Source: Clitopilus passeckerianus (lineage: Eukaryota > Basidiomycota > Agaricomycetes > Agaricales > Entolomataceae). From it: 64,000 nt of DNA. How positions within the stretch are numbered: the stretch's first letter is position 1; the number at the start of each line of letters is the position of its first letter. The position numbers and the translations under genes were made by a program. A model generated the notes under the pieces. The model had not been told where the DNA came from and did not search any database. It was given only the letters and a program-made list of their open reading frames with translations. Positions 10,852-22,472 of the stretch are shown in pieces. The stretch covers positions 310,001 to 374,000 of the forward strand of contig CALYLX010000128.1 in NCBI GenBank assembly GCA_944990035.1, read 5' to 3'.

Positions 10852-12498
10852 ATGCCAGCTCCCACCGAAGCCGATTCGGGGGCAGGGCCCTCTGCTCAGC
10901 CCAGCGAACGGAAACAGCAAAAACAAATGACGAAAGCCGAACGAAGGGAACTACAGGAGCGCCAGCGAGCGGCCAAACTTGCTCAGAAATCCGCTGCGGG
11001 CGGTCAGGCCGGTGGATCTGCTCAAGGAGGTCCAAAAGAGCCAAAACCTACTCAGAAACCAGCTGGTGGCCAATCCAGAGGCGCCCGCAAGCTGGCCCGA
11101 CCCAGTCGAGCTCGAATCGACCCAGATCTATGTCTATCCGTGACTTGAATGCTCAAGGTGGTATGACGGATGCCGAACACGACAGGCTCGTATCAAGGGG
11201 ACTTCGCATCTTCCATCACTTCGGCTTGCCAAAACACATCCACTCAATCAAAGGCGACATACATCCGGCAATAATACGTCTTGGTCTCCTGTTCTCTGAA
11301 TTCAAAATATGTGGTTCAAATGCGCGGTGTATTGCAACTCTCACCGCCTTTAAGACTGTACGTCTTGTTTCTTTCGCTACCGTACCATGACTGATTTCTG
11401 TGCTATCCACAAGGTTATCCAAGATTACACTACACCACCACACAACACCCTTTCTCGACATCTAATGACACACCTTTCTCCTCAAATAACATATCTTGTC
11501 TCTGCTAGACCCATGTCCGTAACAATGGGTAATGCGATCCGGCAACTCAAACTTGAAATCAGTAATTCTGATATTGATATGGTCGAACAAGATGTCTGTG
11601 AATGTTCCTTTCTTTGAAAAGGGTGGTTCCTGATGGCTGGAAATTTCGCCCACCGTAGGCAAAGGATGAGCTGTGTAACAAGATTGACAGTTATATTCGG
11701 GATCGCATAATCTATGCGGACCAAGTCATTCAAGAGCTTGCTGGAAAGAAAATACAGGAAGGCGCAGTTGTCCTAACTTATGCACGGTTCGTACTTCTCT
11801 TGATTCGAAACCTTTACTTGGTGTTAATAATAAACGAAACCTATAGATCATCTATAGTCGAGAAAATACTACTGAGCACCGCCGAAGAAGGCATCAATTT
11901 TTCTGTCATAGTTGTCGATTCGAGGCCACTGCTAGAAGGTCAGTCATTATTCAAGGCTCTTGTGAGTTATGAAACTGATATTTTATTCAGGCAAAAAACT
12001 CTTGAAAACCTTGATAAATGCCGATATACCTTGCACATACGCCCTTTTATCTGCACTACCCTCCCTCATTTCTGACGTATCCACCGTCCTTATCGGCGCC
12101 CATTCTCTCAATGCAAACGGGTCGGTCTACTCACGCGCAGGAACTGCTCTTGTGGCGATGATGGCGAAAGCCCATTCTGTGCCCGTGATGGTTTGTTGCG
12201 AGACATATAAGTTCAGCGAAGGTGTCATGCTTGATGGCTTTGGGAAGAACGAGCTCGGTTGGTTTTCTCGAGTTTATACTGGAGCATGCACTCATGAAAC
12301 TCACTAGTCCCCTCCCGATTTACGAAATCTTCAGGAAACCCACAGGACCTTACACCCAATTCAAATCTTGAGGTCCTCAACCCTCTCTATGACTTGACTC
12401 CCCCAGCATGCATCACTGCAGTCGTGACTGAGGTTGGGCTCATCCCTCCGAGCAGTATCAGTTCAATCCCCCTGGCCCTTGGAAAGGCCAATTTGTAG
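10852..12498 (+). CDS. GCD2: Translation initiation factor eIF2B, delta subunit (Gcd2)
   Basis: Regulatory subunit of the eIF2B guanine-nucleotide exchange factor for eIF2. The first ATG gives MPAPTEADSGAG followed by a basic stretch (KQQKQMTKAERRELQERQR). The frame changes between about 11030 and 11130. A GT-AG intron at 11030-11091 would join it to the SMSIRDLNAQGG frame. The conserved core then reads RGLRIFHHFGLPKHIHSIKG, IHPAIIRLGLLFSEFKICG, VIQDYTTPPHNTLSRHLM, KDELCNKIDSYIRDRIIYAD, VDSRPLLEG and the Rossmann-like LIGAHSLNANGSVYSRAGTA. The last exon gives LYDLTPPACITAVVTEVG and IPPSSISSIPLALGKANL, then TAG. At least six introns. About 420 residues, on the short side for the family. The identity is secure; the exact 5' splice is not. 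Confidence 0.92.
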
Positions 12499-12734
12499 GA
12501 GACTCGTTAGACATTCTGTTTTCCTTTGGAACTTCGTCGCAATTTACCACATGTCTGATTTCACAACCACGCACACCGAACATATAGTGACCATGATTAT
12601 CAGTGTATAAAGAACAGAGCGAGTATACGTCTAAATGTCCATTATACACTCTCTATATAATACCCTATAAATTCCACCTCCAGGGATAATCCACGACTGA
12701 AGGGCATCTCGCACTCTAGGTAGTTAGGGCCTCT

Positions 12735-13517
12735 CTAAAGCTCTGACTTGTCGTGCTTTGACCCGGATTTATCCCTGGTTTCCATAAGCTTCTCTTTTAT
12801 CCAATCAAAGGCGTTCTCGGTGACTTTCTCCACCGGATGATCGAAGAGATAGGGAAGGGCGGGAACAATAGCCAAGCCGGTTATAGTAGGTCCCCATGTC
12901 CGCACGCGAACGTTCTGTACATTCTTGAATGCCTTCTTCGCTTGCTTGACCGCAGTATGGATGGTGAATGCAGGAAGAGCCCTAGAATACAAGTTAGTAT
13001 GAAGTACTAATGTATAACTGCAAGACGAACATTGAGGCAATAGACTGGAAGGCCGCTCTCTGGACTGCAGCTAAGCCTATGCGTTCAGTCTCCGAGAAGT
13101 GTGCAGCTTCTTCAGGGGTAGGACCTCTATGGTGTGATTTGTATGATTCGTATCCAACGTCACTGAGAGGGTGATAGTCATGAGTTGAAATTAACTTTGG
13201 AGGTATTGAGTGATCGTCCTCACCCTGCTAGGTAAGCCCAAGATACTCCATATGCTGCCGTGACAACCCAGGGAGGCACGACAGGCCTAAAAGCTTCTCC
13301 AATATCACTGGTCTGTAGGAGTAGGTAAGAGACGCAGTAACCAAGAATGAATTGCACATACGTATGCGATATATCTTGTTCCAGCACGGAGAGCGGTTCG
13401 AAGACGAGCACCGTAGGCCAAATATCGAATATCTGAGTCTGTTGAGTCAACATTCTGCTCGGCAAGGTCGTCGACTTTCTTCTGGGCGACTTCTACGGTT
13501 GTTTCTGTGTTGCTCAT
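12735..13517 (-). CDS. MTP18: Mitochondrial fission process protein 1 (MTP18/MTFP1 family)
   Basis: Predicted inner mitochondrial membrane protein of the MTP18 family, linked in animals to mitochondrial fission. The exons read DIRYLAYGARLRTALRAGTR, YIAYTSDIGEAFRPVVPPWV, VTAAYGVSWAYLAGDVGYES and PTPEEAAHFSETERIGLAAV. Then come QRAAFQSIASMALPAFTIHT, VRTWGPTITGLAIVPALPYL and FDHPVEKVTENAFDWIKEKL, ending KHDKSEL. These are the family's conserved blocks in order, with three hydrophobic segments. The start at MSNTETTVEVAQ was chosen for its family-like length (about 200 aa). An in-frame ATG at 13664 would add about 49 residues. It is head-to-head with the FHL1-like gene, with 259 bp between the starts. 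Confidence 0.88.
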
Positions 13518-13654
13518 CGTGAGGGTACTGCTAAGGTACTCCAAATCCAAAGATTGCTTGGAGTGAGCAAGAGAATTGATGTTGAACGTAATTGCACCGG
13601 CTAGCGGCACGTCTTTCTCTCCGAGATTCCGAAAGAAGGTCCGATCAAAGTTTG

Positions 13655-13660
13655 CACGTG
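13655..13660. promoter_or_regulatory. CACGTG midway between MTP18 and FHL1-like starts
   Basis: TTTGCACGTGTC is 138 bp from the MTP18 ATG and 117 bp from the FHL1-like ATG, near the centre of the shared promoter. This is the second divergent pair in the window with this arrangement. If MTP18 instead starts at 13664, the site would fall inside the gene. Confidence 0.35.
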
Positions 13661-13776
13661 TCAAACATCCTATTTGGGAATGCTTGCCAAGGTTGCAGGC
13701 AAGTCATTGACTCTGTTGAATACGAAGACGACGATACGCTCGAGCTCGCTGTCGCCGACGACTACCCCCACCCAAC

Positions 13777-16230
13777 ATGGATACCCTCACCCGCTCGCCA
13801 TCTCCGACAGCACCTGTTGAAATGAAGCGCGAGCAGAGCCCTGCTATGCAGGACAAGATTTCTGCTTATTATTCCCTCGTATTCCCGCACTTCACCTTCT
13901 ATGTGCAGACCCTCTCAATCACTATCGGTCGTCGATGTACTCCCAACTTGAATGCTGCAACATCTTCAAAGGCTGAGCAGACACACGTGGACGTTGATCT
14001 AGGAGCGCTTAAGAGTGTCTCACGGTTACACGCGAAGATAGAGTTTGACCAAGATGAAGACCGTTTTGTTCTTGTTGTCATTGGTCGAAACGGAGCATGG
14101 GTCGATGGAGTATGGTGTGGCAGCGGGACCCGCGCAGCGTTATCTGAGAGGTAAGTTTCGTTATCTTTGCTATTGCCAATCTGTAACGAGGCCCGACTCA
14201 TGTTTGACCACTTTGTGTACCCAGGTCGCAGATACAAATCGCGTCACGCACGTTTCATTTTGTTCTGCCACCTCCGCCACCTCCTGAGGACAGCCCGTCA
14301 CCGAGCTCGCAGTCCTCGAATAACAGGCCACGTTCGCCATCCGTGGACATTACGTCAATTTCCCCTCCCTCCTCTCAACCCTCAAACTCGCCACCTCCAC
14401 CAGCTGACCGCAAATTACCCGGACCTCCGCCTGAACCCCAGCTCGGATCTCCTCTTGCATTGCAGCCGACCAAACCTCGCACTATCATCTCTCCCCAGCT
14501 CCCCAACTCGAATGCCATCGGTAAAGGGAAAGGGGCATCAAAGAAGCGGAAGAAGGCTGATGTCGCCGAACCCCCCTGCACCCCCTCCTCCGAAGCCTAA
14601 ACCGGAGGAAATGCCTCCCAAACCGCCTTTTACATATGCTCAACTCATATACAGGGCTATCAAAGCGATTGGAGACAAGGCCACCCTTCAAGAAATTTGC
14701 ACGTGGATAATGAATAATTACGAATATTATCGATTTACAGATGCTTCTTGGATGGTATGTTTATTTTTTATTACTACATGCCTCTAAATTGTGCTGATAT
14801 GAATGTTTACTTTACAGAGTTCAGTTCGTCATAATTTATCCTCAAGCAGGGCATTTATGAAACTCGAGAGATGTGGCGGTGATAGGGGCAAAGGCTTTTT
14901 TTGGAAGCTCGATGAGAAGCATTCACAGGCTCTCGAGGAGCAGGAGAAAACGGCAGCAACTTTGGGTCAGGGTGGCACCGAGGGCAGCGGTAGTAGGAAG
15001 AAGAAAGATAAGACGGCTCACCTTGAGCCTGCTTTAAAGAGAAGCGTTAAAGGCGATGTTAAGGGTCCTCTACCTCCTCCTTTGACTTCAACACCCCTTC
15101 AATTCAAGAACTCACTTCAATCCAAGACTTCGGCGACGTCGACTGCAACATCACCCACACCGGTAGCTGGCACAAGCACCTCCCCACCTGTCAATCAGTC
15201 AAACATCACGTCTAGCACACCAGCGACTACCGGTGTATTTGCATACCCTTCGCAACCTCATTCACATCACGGAGCTACCACTATCAAAGCAGGAACCATT
15301 GTGCCAGGATACCATGCTGGCGGTCATACCAATCCTTACGCTGCTTGGGCAATACATACTTTGGCTACAAGCAACGCGAGCGCATCGACTTCAAGCGCAA
15401 CTCCTCTCGTTATTTCTCCGCCACCGACCCAGCCTGCGGCCTCGACTTCTACTGTTGCAAGCGCTTCAGCGAAGCCTGCAGCACCAGCGATGTCTGATGT
15501 CAACCTTCCCATTGTTCTTGGTCCCATACCTCCAACACACGCAGACTACTCTCCTACTCATCCCAATAACTCTGCGAAGGAAGGATACATGATTCTTCAT
15601 GACCGCACGCTGATTCTGGACCCTGGAGTATTCGGCGCATTGACCAAGGAGCAGATGCTCGAATTGGAGAAAATGGGTACCATGAAGGCATTGCAGGTGC
15701 TGAAGGACCACATGGTGAAGGTCTTGAAGGAGAGGCGAGCAAAGGGGAAGAGCAAGAAGGAGAAGAGCGGCAAGAGGAAGAAGGGAGAGAAGTCTGCCTC
15801 GGGGCCAAACGGAGGATCCGCCACAGGCATGAAGGGGGAAGCGCAGTCATCTGCCCAACCATCTGGTTTTGCGAAAGGACAGGTTAGTTCCGTTCCTGTT
15901 AATGGAGGACCCGCACTGCCGCAAGTTTCGTCTGCAACTGCCGCTACCTCTGCTTCCAACGATCCTGCGGCTATGGACGTTATTCCGTCTGGGAAACCGA
16001 CCCTGGAACGCCAATCGTCATCGTGGACGATTCGGAAGAAGACCTCCTGCCTGCCGCGAAGCGGAGGAAGGTTGAGGAAGGGCTGCTGGCAAGTTAGCCG
16101 AAATGTAAACGCGAACGCCGCCCCCGCATTCTTGGACGCGCCGGGGACGGATCTTTACCATCGCACCCAACGAATACAATCCCCTTCCTGTTATGTTGCT
16201 GTCCGTCTCGCTTTCGTCGCTTCACGTTGA
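13777..16230 (+). CDS. FHL1: FHA + forkhead transcription factor (FHL1-like); frame broken twice in this sequence
   Basis: Fhl1 in yeast controls ribosomal protein genes. Here an FHA domain (about residues 30-140) has FYVQTLSITIGRRC, the SVSRLHAKIEFD core with its SxxH motif, and NGAWVDG. A Pro/Ser linker follows. The forkhead domain is KPPFTYAQLIYRAIKAIG, LQEICTWIMNNYEYYRFTDA, an intron (14755-14817), SSVRHNLSSSRAFMKLER and GKGFFWKLDE. The GFFW-x-LDE ending resembles Fhl1 more than Fkh1/2. Two frame problems exist. At the C6 run 14571-14576 the linker frame must shift to reach the forkhead domain. Near 16001-16010 the frame shifts from one ending at 16230 to one reading VIVDDSEEDLLPAAKRRKVE and stopping at 16097, which looks like the natural C-terminus. 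The raw frame end is given. The gene identity is good. Confidence 0.85.
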
Positions 16231-17482
16231 TTTACGCATGGTTTTTTTTCTACTTGGACTGCCCAGGAGATGATGGACTTTCAGCATGCATGATGGTATT
16301 TTACGATCATGACACGGTTTTCATTTAGCATGATGACGACTGCGTGTGTATTGTGATTTTATCGAGCACGTACATTTTTAGCTCGTTGTTTCTTGACATC
16401 CAGTAGGATACATATACTCTATCACATAGCTAGTAATTGGGACTGGGTCCCGCCACAATCATAGAGGAAATGACGATACTATTGCTCGCCTCTAATTTAA
16501 AGTTTGTGTACCTACAAAGATTTCCTACGGAAGACAGCTTTTCGAAGGCACATTGGTCCCTAAGATATTGAACGCCGTTCATTTGGCTGCCACGGAACCT
16601 ATGCGGAAGATTGTGGCTTGTGGTGGTATTCTATAGAATCTATACGGATTTGGGCTCTTACGAGAGTATGGCATCATCGGCTTTAGGATAGTGTGCAATT
16701 TGTGGGAACTGTCATGCAATGTGCCAATGGATCAGAACTGCCTGAGATGGAACTCGAGGTCAGCGATTTACTCGGAGACAGGACCGGATTGGGCTGCTGA
16801 TCATGGACAGAGTAAATGGTGTCAAACGGTCACAGATAAATATAAAAGATGAGAAGTAGTCAAGGGACACACGAGGAGTAAACGGGTCCAGAACTTAATC
16901 GAACCGGCGTCAATAGGGAGGTATAGAGGGGTGCGTGTAAAAGAAACGATCGAATAGAAGGATAGGGAACATGTATGGACGTTGGGAATAAATTACAAGC
17001 TATCGAGAGGGGGGCAGGGAAAATAAGGAGGCTTGGCTCGAAATGGGGAGAGCTCGGAGTAAATCGATGGGGTCGACCGTTTATCAGGAGAAACGCAAAA
17101 AGCCGACCACCTACCAGACGGAGAATTGAAACGACTCACGCTGCAATTCAGAGGTCTTAGACGATACGATAAACGTTTAACTTTCAACAAACGTGCGTTG
17201 TGCTGAGAAAGTTCCAAGATTCCTGCTCGGAGTGGTGGGGGCTATAAGAGATCGGGAACTTCCGAAAGCAGTTGAGCACGTGGTTGGCTGTGTGATATCA
17301 CTCTTTTTCCAAACCGACGCACCCTCGGTCGACGATTGCTTTGACCCCCTCATCCCTTTCCGGTCTCTTTTATATACCGGCCCTCAATTCCCTTGCTCCC
17401 CTTTCTTTTCTTCCCTCTTAACGAGCTCATCGTCTTCGACAGCGACGAGTAATACCAAGTCAGTGCTTAAGCCTTTAAACCG
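16231..17482. other. Intergenic region upstream of KCS1
   Basis: About 1.25 kb without a supported gene. The proximal part has a CACGTG (17277-17282), a TATATA (17371-17376) and a pyrimidine-rich leader around 17390-17450, the usual look of a fungal promoter and 5' UTR. The rest holds only short open frames without motifs. Confidence 0.55.
17371..17376 (+). promoter_or_regulatory. TATA-like element of KCS1
   Basis: TATATA in CTTTTATATACCGG, 112 bp upstream of the KCS1 ATG and just ahead of a CT-rich leader. Assigned by position only. Confidence 0.45.
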
Positions 17483-20400
17483 ATGCCATACCAGGATCAA
17501 TATGGTACCGGTCATGGCCCTGTTTCTGCTCCGCAACTACAACAATTTGACCACCATTTCAAGCAGCCCTCTTACTACTTTCCGTTGTCCCCGCCTAGCT
17601 CTGGTCCCTCCACAGCCAACTCCTCTCCTCGCCTGAGAACCCTGGTTCACGATACAAATGACCTCATGGACGGCAATTTTATACAAGGAAGTAGCTCATC
17701 ACCAATTTTGTCGACCCAGCCGCAAATATCGCTCTCCCACTCTCCCAGGAACTCCAAGTCTATCCGTCGACCGAGAACCACCGAACATGCAACTCCTACT
17801 CCTCAGCCAGCTGACAAACTGTCTTCTCAGCTAATGGCTACTCCTCAACCACGTCCAACCAGGCGAGCTGCCAATCGTTCATTGACACTTCCGTCTGGCT
17901 CGCCTCAATTCAAGCCTGCCAAGGCTTACTCGCCGCCGAACACTCCGAAATTAACTCGGCGGGCTAGCTCATCCTCTTCTGGGTCGTCTTCTTCGCCTGC
18001 GACCGAGGAGGCTATTAACCACCCCCACCCCTCCTCCGGTATCGGGCGCAAAGTTGCTGCTTCATTGCAAATCTTCAAAGAAGCAACCCCTGAGGACACC
18101 TCAAGCCACCATACCGAGGTCTCTACCCGGTCAGAAACCGATGCTCCCCGCAAGCCTCCAATAACACCACAATCCCCTGAAGTGGCGGAGGCGCAATTTG
18201 AGTTCGTCAAGCGTTCAGATTGGCCGGACCGAGAAGCGGCTACCAGAAGGGAAAGGAGTTCGACCAATGTCGGCAGCAGGCATCGCGATCATACGGCCCC
18301 AACATGGGATGACTCGGCCATCCGTGCTCAGCGACGCAGGTCGATCGTAAGCGACTGGAGAAGAGACGTCGAACATAACCAGGAAGTTGGCAGGGGACGA
18401 CGTCGGGAAAGAGCTGGTGAAGACCTTGGTACTGAAGCCTCGCAGATTCCGAGCGAACACGAGTTCCAACACCCACATAGTCCTCCTTCTCCCTATCGGC
18501 CGCCACGTTCACTCGCTTATCCGCCCTCGCCTTCTCCATCACGTCCACCTACAAATCGCATACCGCACCCCAAGAAATCGACAGAATTTGGTCATAGAGC
18601 ACCAAAGCCCCCACGCTCTCCTGTATCTCACAGACACCATCACCCTGAACGATCTAGATCCCCGACCCCAGTCCGGGTCTCCCAATACCAGGACCAACAT
18701 ACTACCCCCTCTTCTCCATCAGACACCCCGTGGTCCACCGACGATGAATCCAATTGGGAGACAAGTTCGGTGACCACATCTACCTCCACTACCTCCGCAT
18801 TCTCTTCCTACCCCTTTCCGAGCCCTCACGATAACGATATTTCCAAGACCCACGGAGATTCCTCGCATTTGGAATCTGTAGACACATCACGACGAGATCC
18901 ACTCACTGGCATTGATCTCAATGAAAGCCTAGAAGAACATTTGCCACACATCCCTTTACGCCCTTTTCGTAATCAAGTCGGCGGCCATAGTGCTATCTAT
19001 AAATTCACCAAGCAAGCAGTGTGCAAGGTTCGTATAGTTTATACGTCACGATATCATGAATTGGACTTACCCTTCTCATTCTTTCGTTTCCTTCTTGTCT
19101 TCGTTGTAGCCTCTTGTCTCTAGGGAAAATCTCTTCTATGAATCTGTCGAAAGAGAAGCGCCGCCTTTGCTGGACTTCATTCCTCGATATCTGGGGGTCA
19201 TGCTGGTCAGCTATCGTCGAGTTCCCAAGGGGTCCAATGCTTCACGCCGACCTTCACCCGGTCAACGCAAGAACAGAGCAGATAAAGGACAAGAAAATCG
19301 TCCATCCTTGAACCATGCCTCTACTGCCCAAACCATCACCTCCGCCACCATCCCTATCCCGAAATCCCGACGAAGATCGCCGACATACGACGATGACACG
19401 GACACGGACGAGGCTGAGATGCCCGAAGTCGCACTAGACCGAAATAGGCACATTATTCCGGAGGGTTGGATTTTCGGACCCAAGCAGCGCAATCGGTCAA
19501 TGTCGCACTCAACTTTCAGTGGCTCGGCAACGATTGCTCGACGGAGGTTGCAAAGGGATTTCTTCAACCCTAATGCGGTTTCCAGTCCCGACCTAGGTTC
19601 CTCTACTCCAACCGGGAGGAACACTCCCACTCGTCTATCTAGGTCACATCCGTCGATTCCAGCGCAGCCAGGCGAGAACGACGAGGAAAATGACGCCCCG
19701 ACCCCGATGAATTCCCCGACCGTCAGTAGTCATATGCTCCCACCACTTGTCTCACAGACGGAATCTGCGCTGGTATTGGGTCAAGGAGGGCTCCCGGACG
19801 GCGACCTTTTGGGAGTGGAACGACCTCCATTCAGACCGTTCTGTTCAGACAAAAACCTTCGTCCATCTCCGCCTTGGTTCGGAGGCACAGGATCCACCAT
19901 CGTCAATCGGAAGTTGAAGGACCACGTTTTTAACACGGTGCTTAGGCGTTTTGGAAGGCGTGTTCATAGATGGCGGGCTACGACGAAGCACTACGATGAC
20001 GAAGAAGCCGCGTTGACAGAAGATAGTCAGCGATGTCACAAGCGACATTCTCGCAGCCGTCTTAGGCCGATGAGGCGGCTGTTCGAGCAGGACGACCATA
20101 GAGACGTCCAGTCTGATGGCGACATGCCGAGGATGAGGCACCGATTGCGAGGCGATTCAAATGCGACAGCGATGGTGGGGGCTGAGGAAGGGAAGAGGCA
20201 CAGGGATTCAGGTAATAACGAGTTGTTCGACATGGAGTTTGATCTTGTGGGCGTGTCTTCCTCACCTCAAGAGCCGAATGGCATACCATCGGCTATCCGT
20301 CGAAGAAGCCGATCGAGGTCACTGGACCTTGTCCGTTCGTCAACTGCCAGGCCCACCCCGCTTGTTCACTCGCCGTCAATCCCGGAATACATAGAACCCG

Positions 20401-21472
20401 ACCACGACCCCGATGTAACAAGGCAGAATCATTTCATCTTAATGGAAGATTTGACCGGGAGACTCAAACACCCATCCGTCATGGATCTGAAGATGGGGAC
20501 ACGGCAGTATGGGATGGATGCCACGCCTGCAAAGAAGAAGAGTCAGAGGAAGAAATGCGAGAGGACGACAAGTCGGTCGTTGGGTGTCAGGGTTTGTGGA
20601 ATGCAGGTCAGCCTTTTTTATACAGCGTGGTACGATTCTTTGTCTTACGCTCTATCTGCGCAGGTGTGGAACCATGCCACGCAATCATATGTGATGCAGG
20701 ACAAGTACAAAGGTCGTGAGATCAAGCCTGAAGACTTCGACGGCGTCGTGGCTTCTTTCCTCCATGACGGCGAACGCCTGCTCGCATATCAAATTCCCCC
20801 GCTCTTGCAAAAGATTTACGCCTTAGCAGGTATCATCAATCGCTTGAAGGGTTATAGATTCTATGGTTGCAGTCTTCTTCTCATTTATGACGGCGATCAT
20901 GAAGCCCAAGATGTCTTTCGTTCATCTGCCCTCGAACATCCGTCATCCAAGAGCAAGCGCGGCGAGTCTTTGGAGCGAAAGAATACTTCCCATCAGGACA
21001 ACACTGAGAAGCCCACTCTCCGTCGTTCCCACAGCGAAGACCTTCTCGTTGGCTCTGTCGCGAAACGTTCGGGCGCCAGGAAGAACAGGGGCGAGATCAA
21101 CGTTCGTATCGTCGACTTCGCGCATACAACCACTGGTCGGGACTGGCTTCCTCATTCTGATACCAACCGCAACGAGACGGCCTCCCCCAACTTCAACGGA
21201 TACTCAGCCGATGTCGATCCGGAGACTGGGATGATATATGCTAGATTCCCCCTCACTATCCTGAACAACCCGACCGAGGATTCTTGTTTGGGTTGAAGAG
21301 TCTTGCCGAAAGTTTGGAACGCATCTGGAACAAGGAGAGGAAACGGAGGATCATGGTAGCACGAGACGATCCTTCGGCTGTTTGCACCCTTCCCGCACTA
21401 CAGACAGACGGGAAGGAAATCTTCGATGAAATATTCAACGAAGAGATTGGTTCCGGCATGGTTTCATCCTAA
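17483..21472 (+). CDS. KCS1: Inositol hexakisphosphate kinase (Kcs1), with one frame break near the 3' end
   Basis: Kcs1 makes 5-diphosphoinositol pyrophosphates from IP6. The N-terminal 500 residues are Ser/Pro-rich and disordered. The catalytic region starts QVGGHSAIYKFTKQAVCK and, after an intron, PLVSRENLFYESVEREAPPL and FIPRYLGVMLVSYRRV. A long disordered insertion separates these from HFILMEDLTGRLKHPSVMDL, which contains the PxxxDxKxG signature (PSVMDLKMG). After another intron come YVMQDKYKGREIKPEDFDGV, YRFYGCSLLLIYDGD and VRIVDFAHTTTGRDW. At the C5 run 21248-21252 the frame slips: the raw frame stops at 21296, while the next frame gives GFLFGLKSLAESLERIWNKE, the family's C-terminal helix, ending at TAA 21470-21472. 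I report the end from the second frame. About 1250 residues. Confidence 0.9.
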
Positions 21473-22472
21473 CTATGTTACTACAGTTATGATTTTCTAC
21501 TGCATTATTTTTTCTTATTCCTCACCGTTATCAGCCACTTATTCTCATGATACCCTCGGGTTTCCTTCATAAATATTCCTTTCTCGTCTTTCTGCTCCAT
21601 TTCCACACTATGTATATTGCTTTGCACGTCGCATCCTCCTCATCCTCTTAGACAGTCACTGTCCTCGCACACCTTAGACCGCATCTTGCTCTAGCATTTT
21701 CCCTCGACTCTCCTCCCTAATCTGCACGTTCTGTAGTATGAGCCACTTGAAAGTAACTTACAAGTCTCGATACATATTTTTTCGGCTTGACGCATTACTA
21801 CAGATGTATATATACTGGCATGAAATGTAAATGCATCCACACGCACGCACGCTTAATCCTCAAATAGAAGACCGATGCGGTTAGATGAGAAAACATATGG
21901 CTCACGAACAGGATGATCATGCACGTCCCCTCTGTAAAGCTGCCGTGAATCGGAAAGCTTTGAGTCGTGTAGCTGATCGCCTCGAGTTCCCAAAATTGAA
22001 CACCCGAAGCAAAAGGAAACACTCACCTGTTCCGGGCCCACCTTTGCAAAGTCGATGCTCCCGACGATAAGGCTCAGTTGAGTCATCTTCAAGCACAGGC
22101 TCGCGACAAGTAGGAACCCGTCGTTTCTTCGGAGGTCCCAGGCCCAAAGAACTCGTACAATGCATTGGGCCCCACTTCTCAGCCGAAGATCAGAAATCCT
22201 GAGATGTATGAAGAGTATCTAGATCTCCACAACTTGTTTTTACAAAATGCATAGTCGGCACCTCGCTTTGCATATTTTGTTTTCGGCTTGCTGGACAAAG
22301 GACTCAAAAGCTGGGTCCGCAACTTTGTGATGTCACCAAGAGTCGCGTAACGCGCTTTGAACGCGACTCTCAAGAACGCACTGGCAGATGCCAGAGAAAT
22401 CGACATACAGCGCTCTCACCGCTACAGTTCGTGCACACCGTTGACAGGGCAGCCTCGAAGCTCGAAGATTCA
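21473..22472. other. Intergenic region between KCS1 and the HEI10-like gene
   Basis: About 1 kb. The KCS1-proximal part (21473-21780) is AT/CT-rich 3' flank. The 22010-22264 part holds one copy of the diverged repeat described separately. A minus-strand frame at 22179-22406 starts with a presequence-like MSISLASASAFLRVAFKARY, but I could not extend it convincingly through introns. Confidence 0.5.
22010..22264 (-). repeat. Diverged dispersed repeat, copy 1
   Basis: Reading the minus strand, this segment shares ordered anchors with 33594-33881: GAGGTGCCGACTATGCATT, GGATTTCTGAT, CCTGTGCTTGAAGATGACT, GGAGCATCG and GTGAGTGTTTCCTTTTG. The last looks like a splice donor context. The two copies have the same strand and similar spacing. 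The shared blocks could be an exon of a small gene family or a decayed element. I do not recognise a protein family. Confidence 0.55.
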
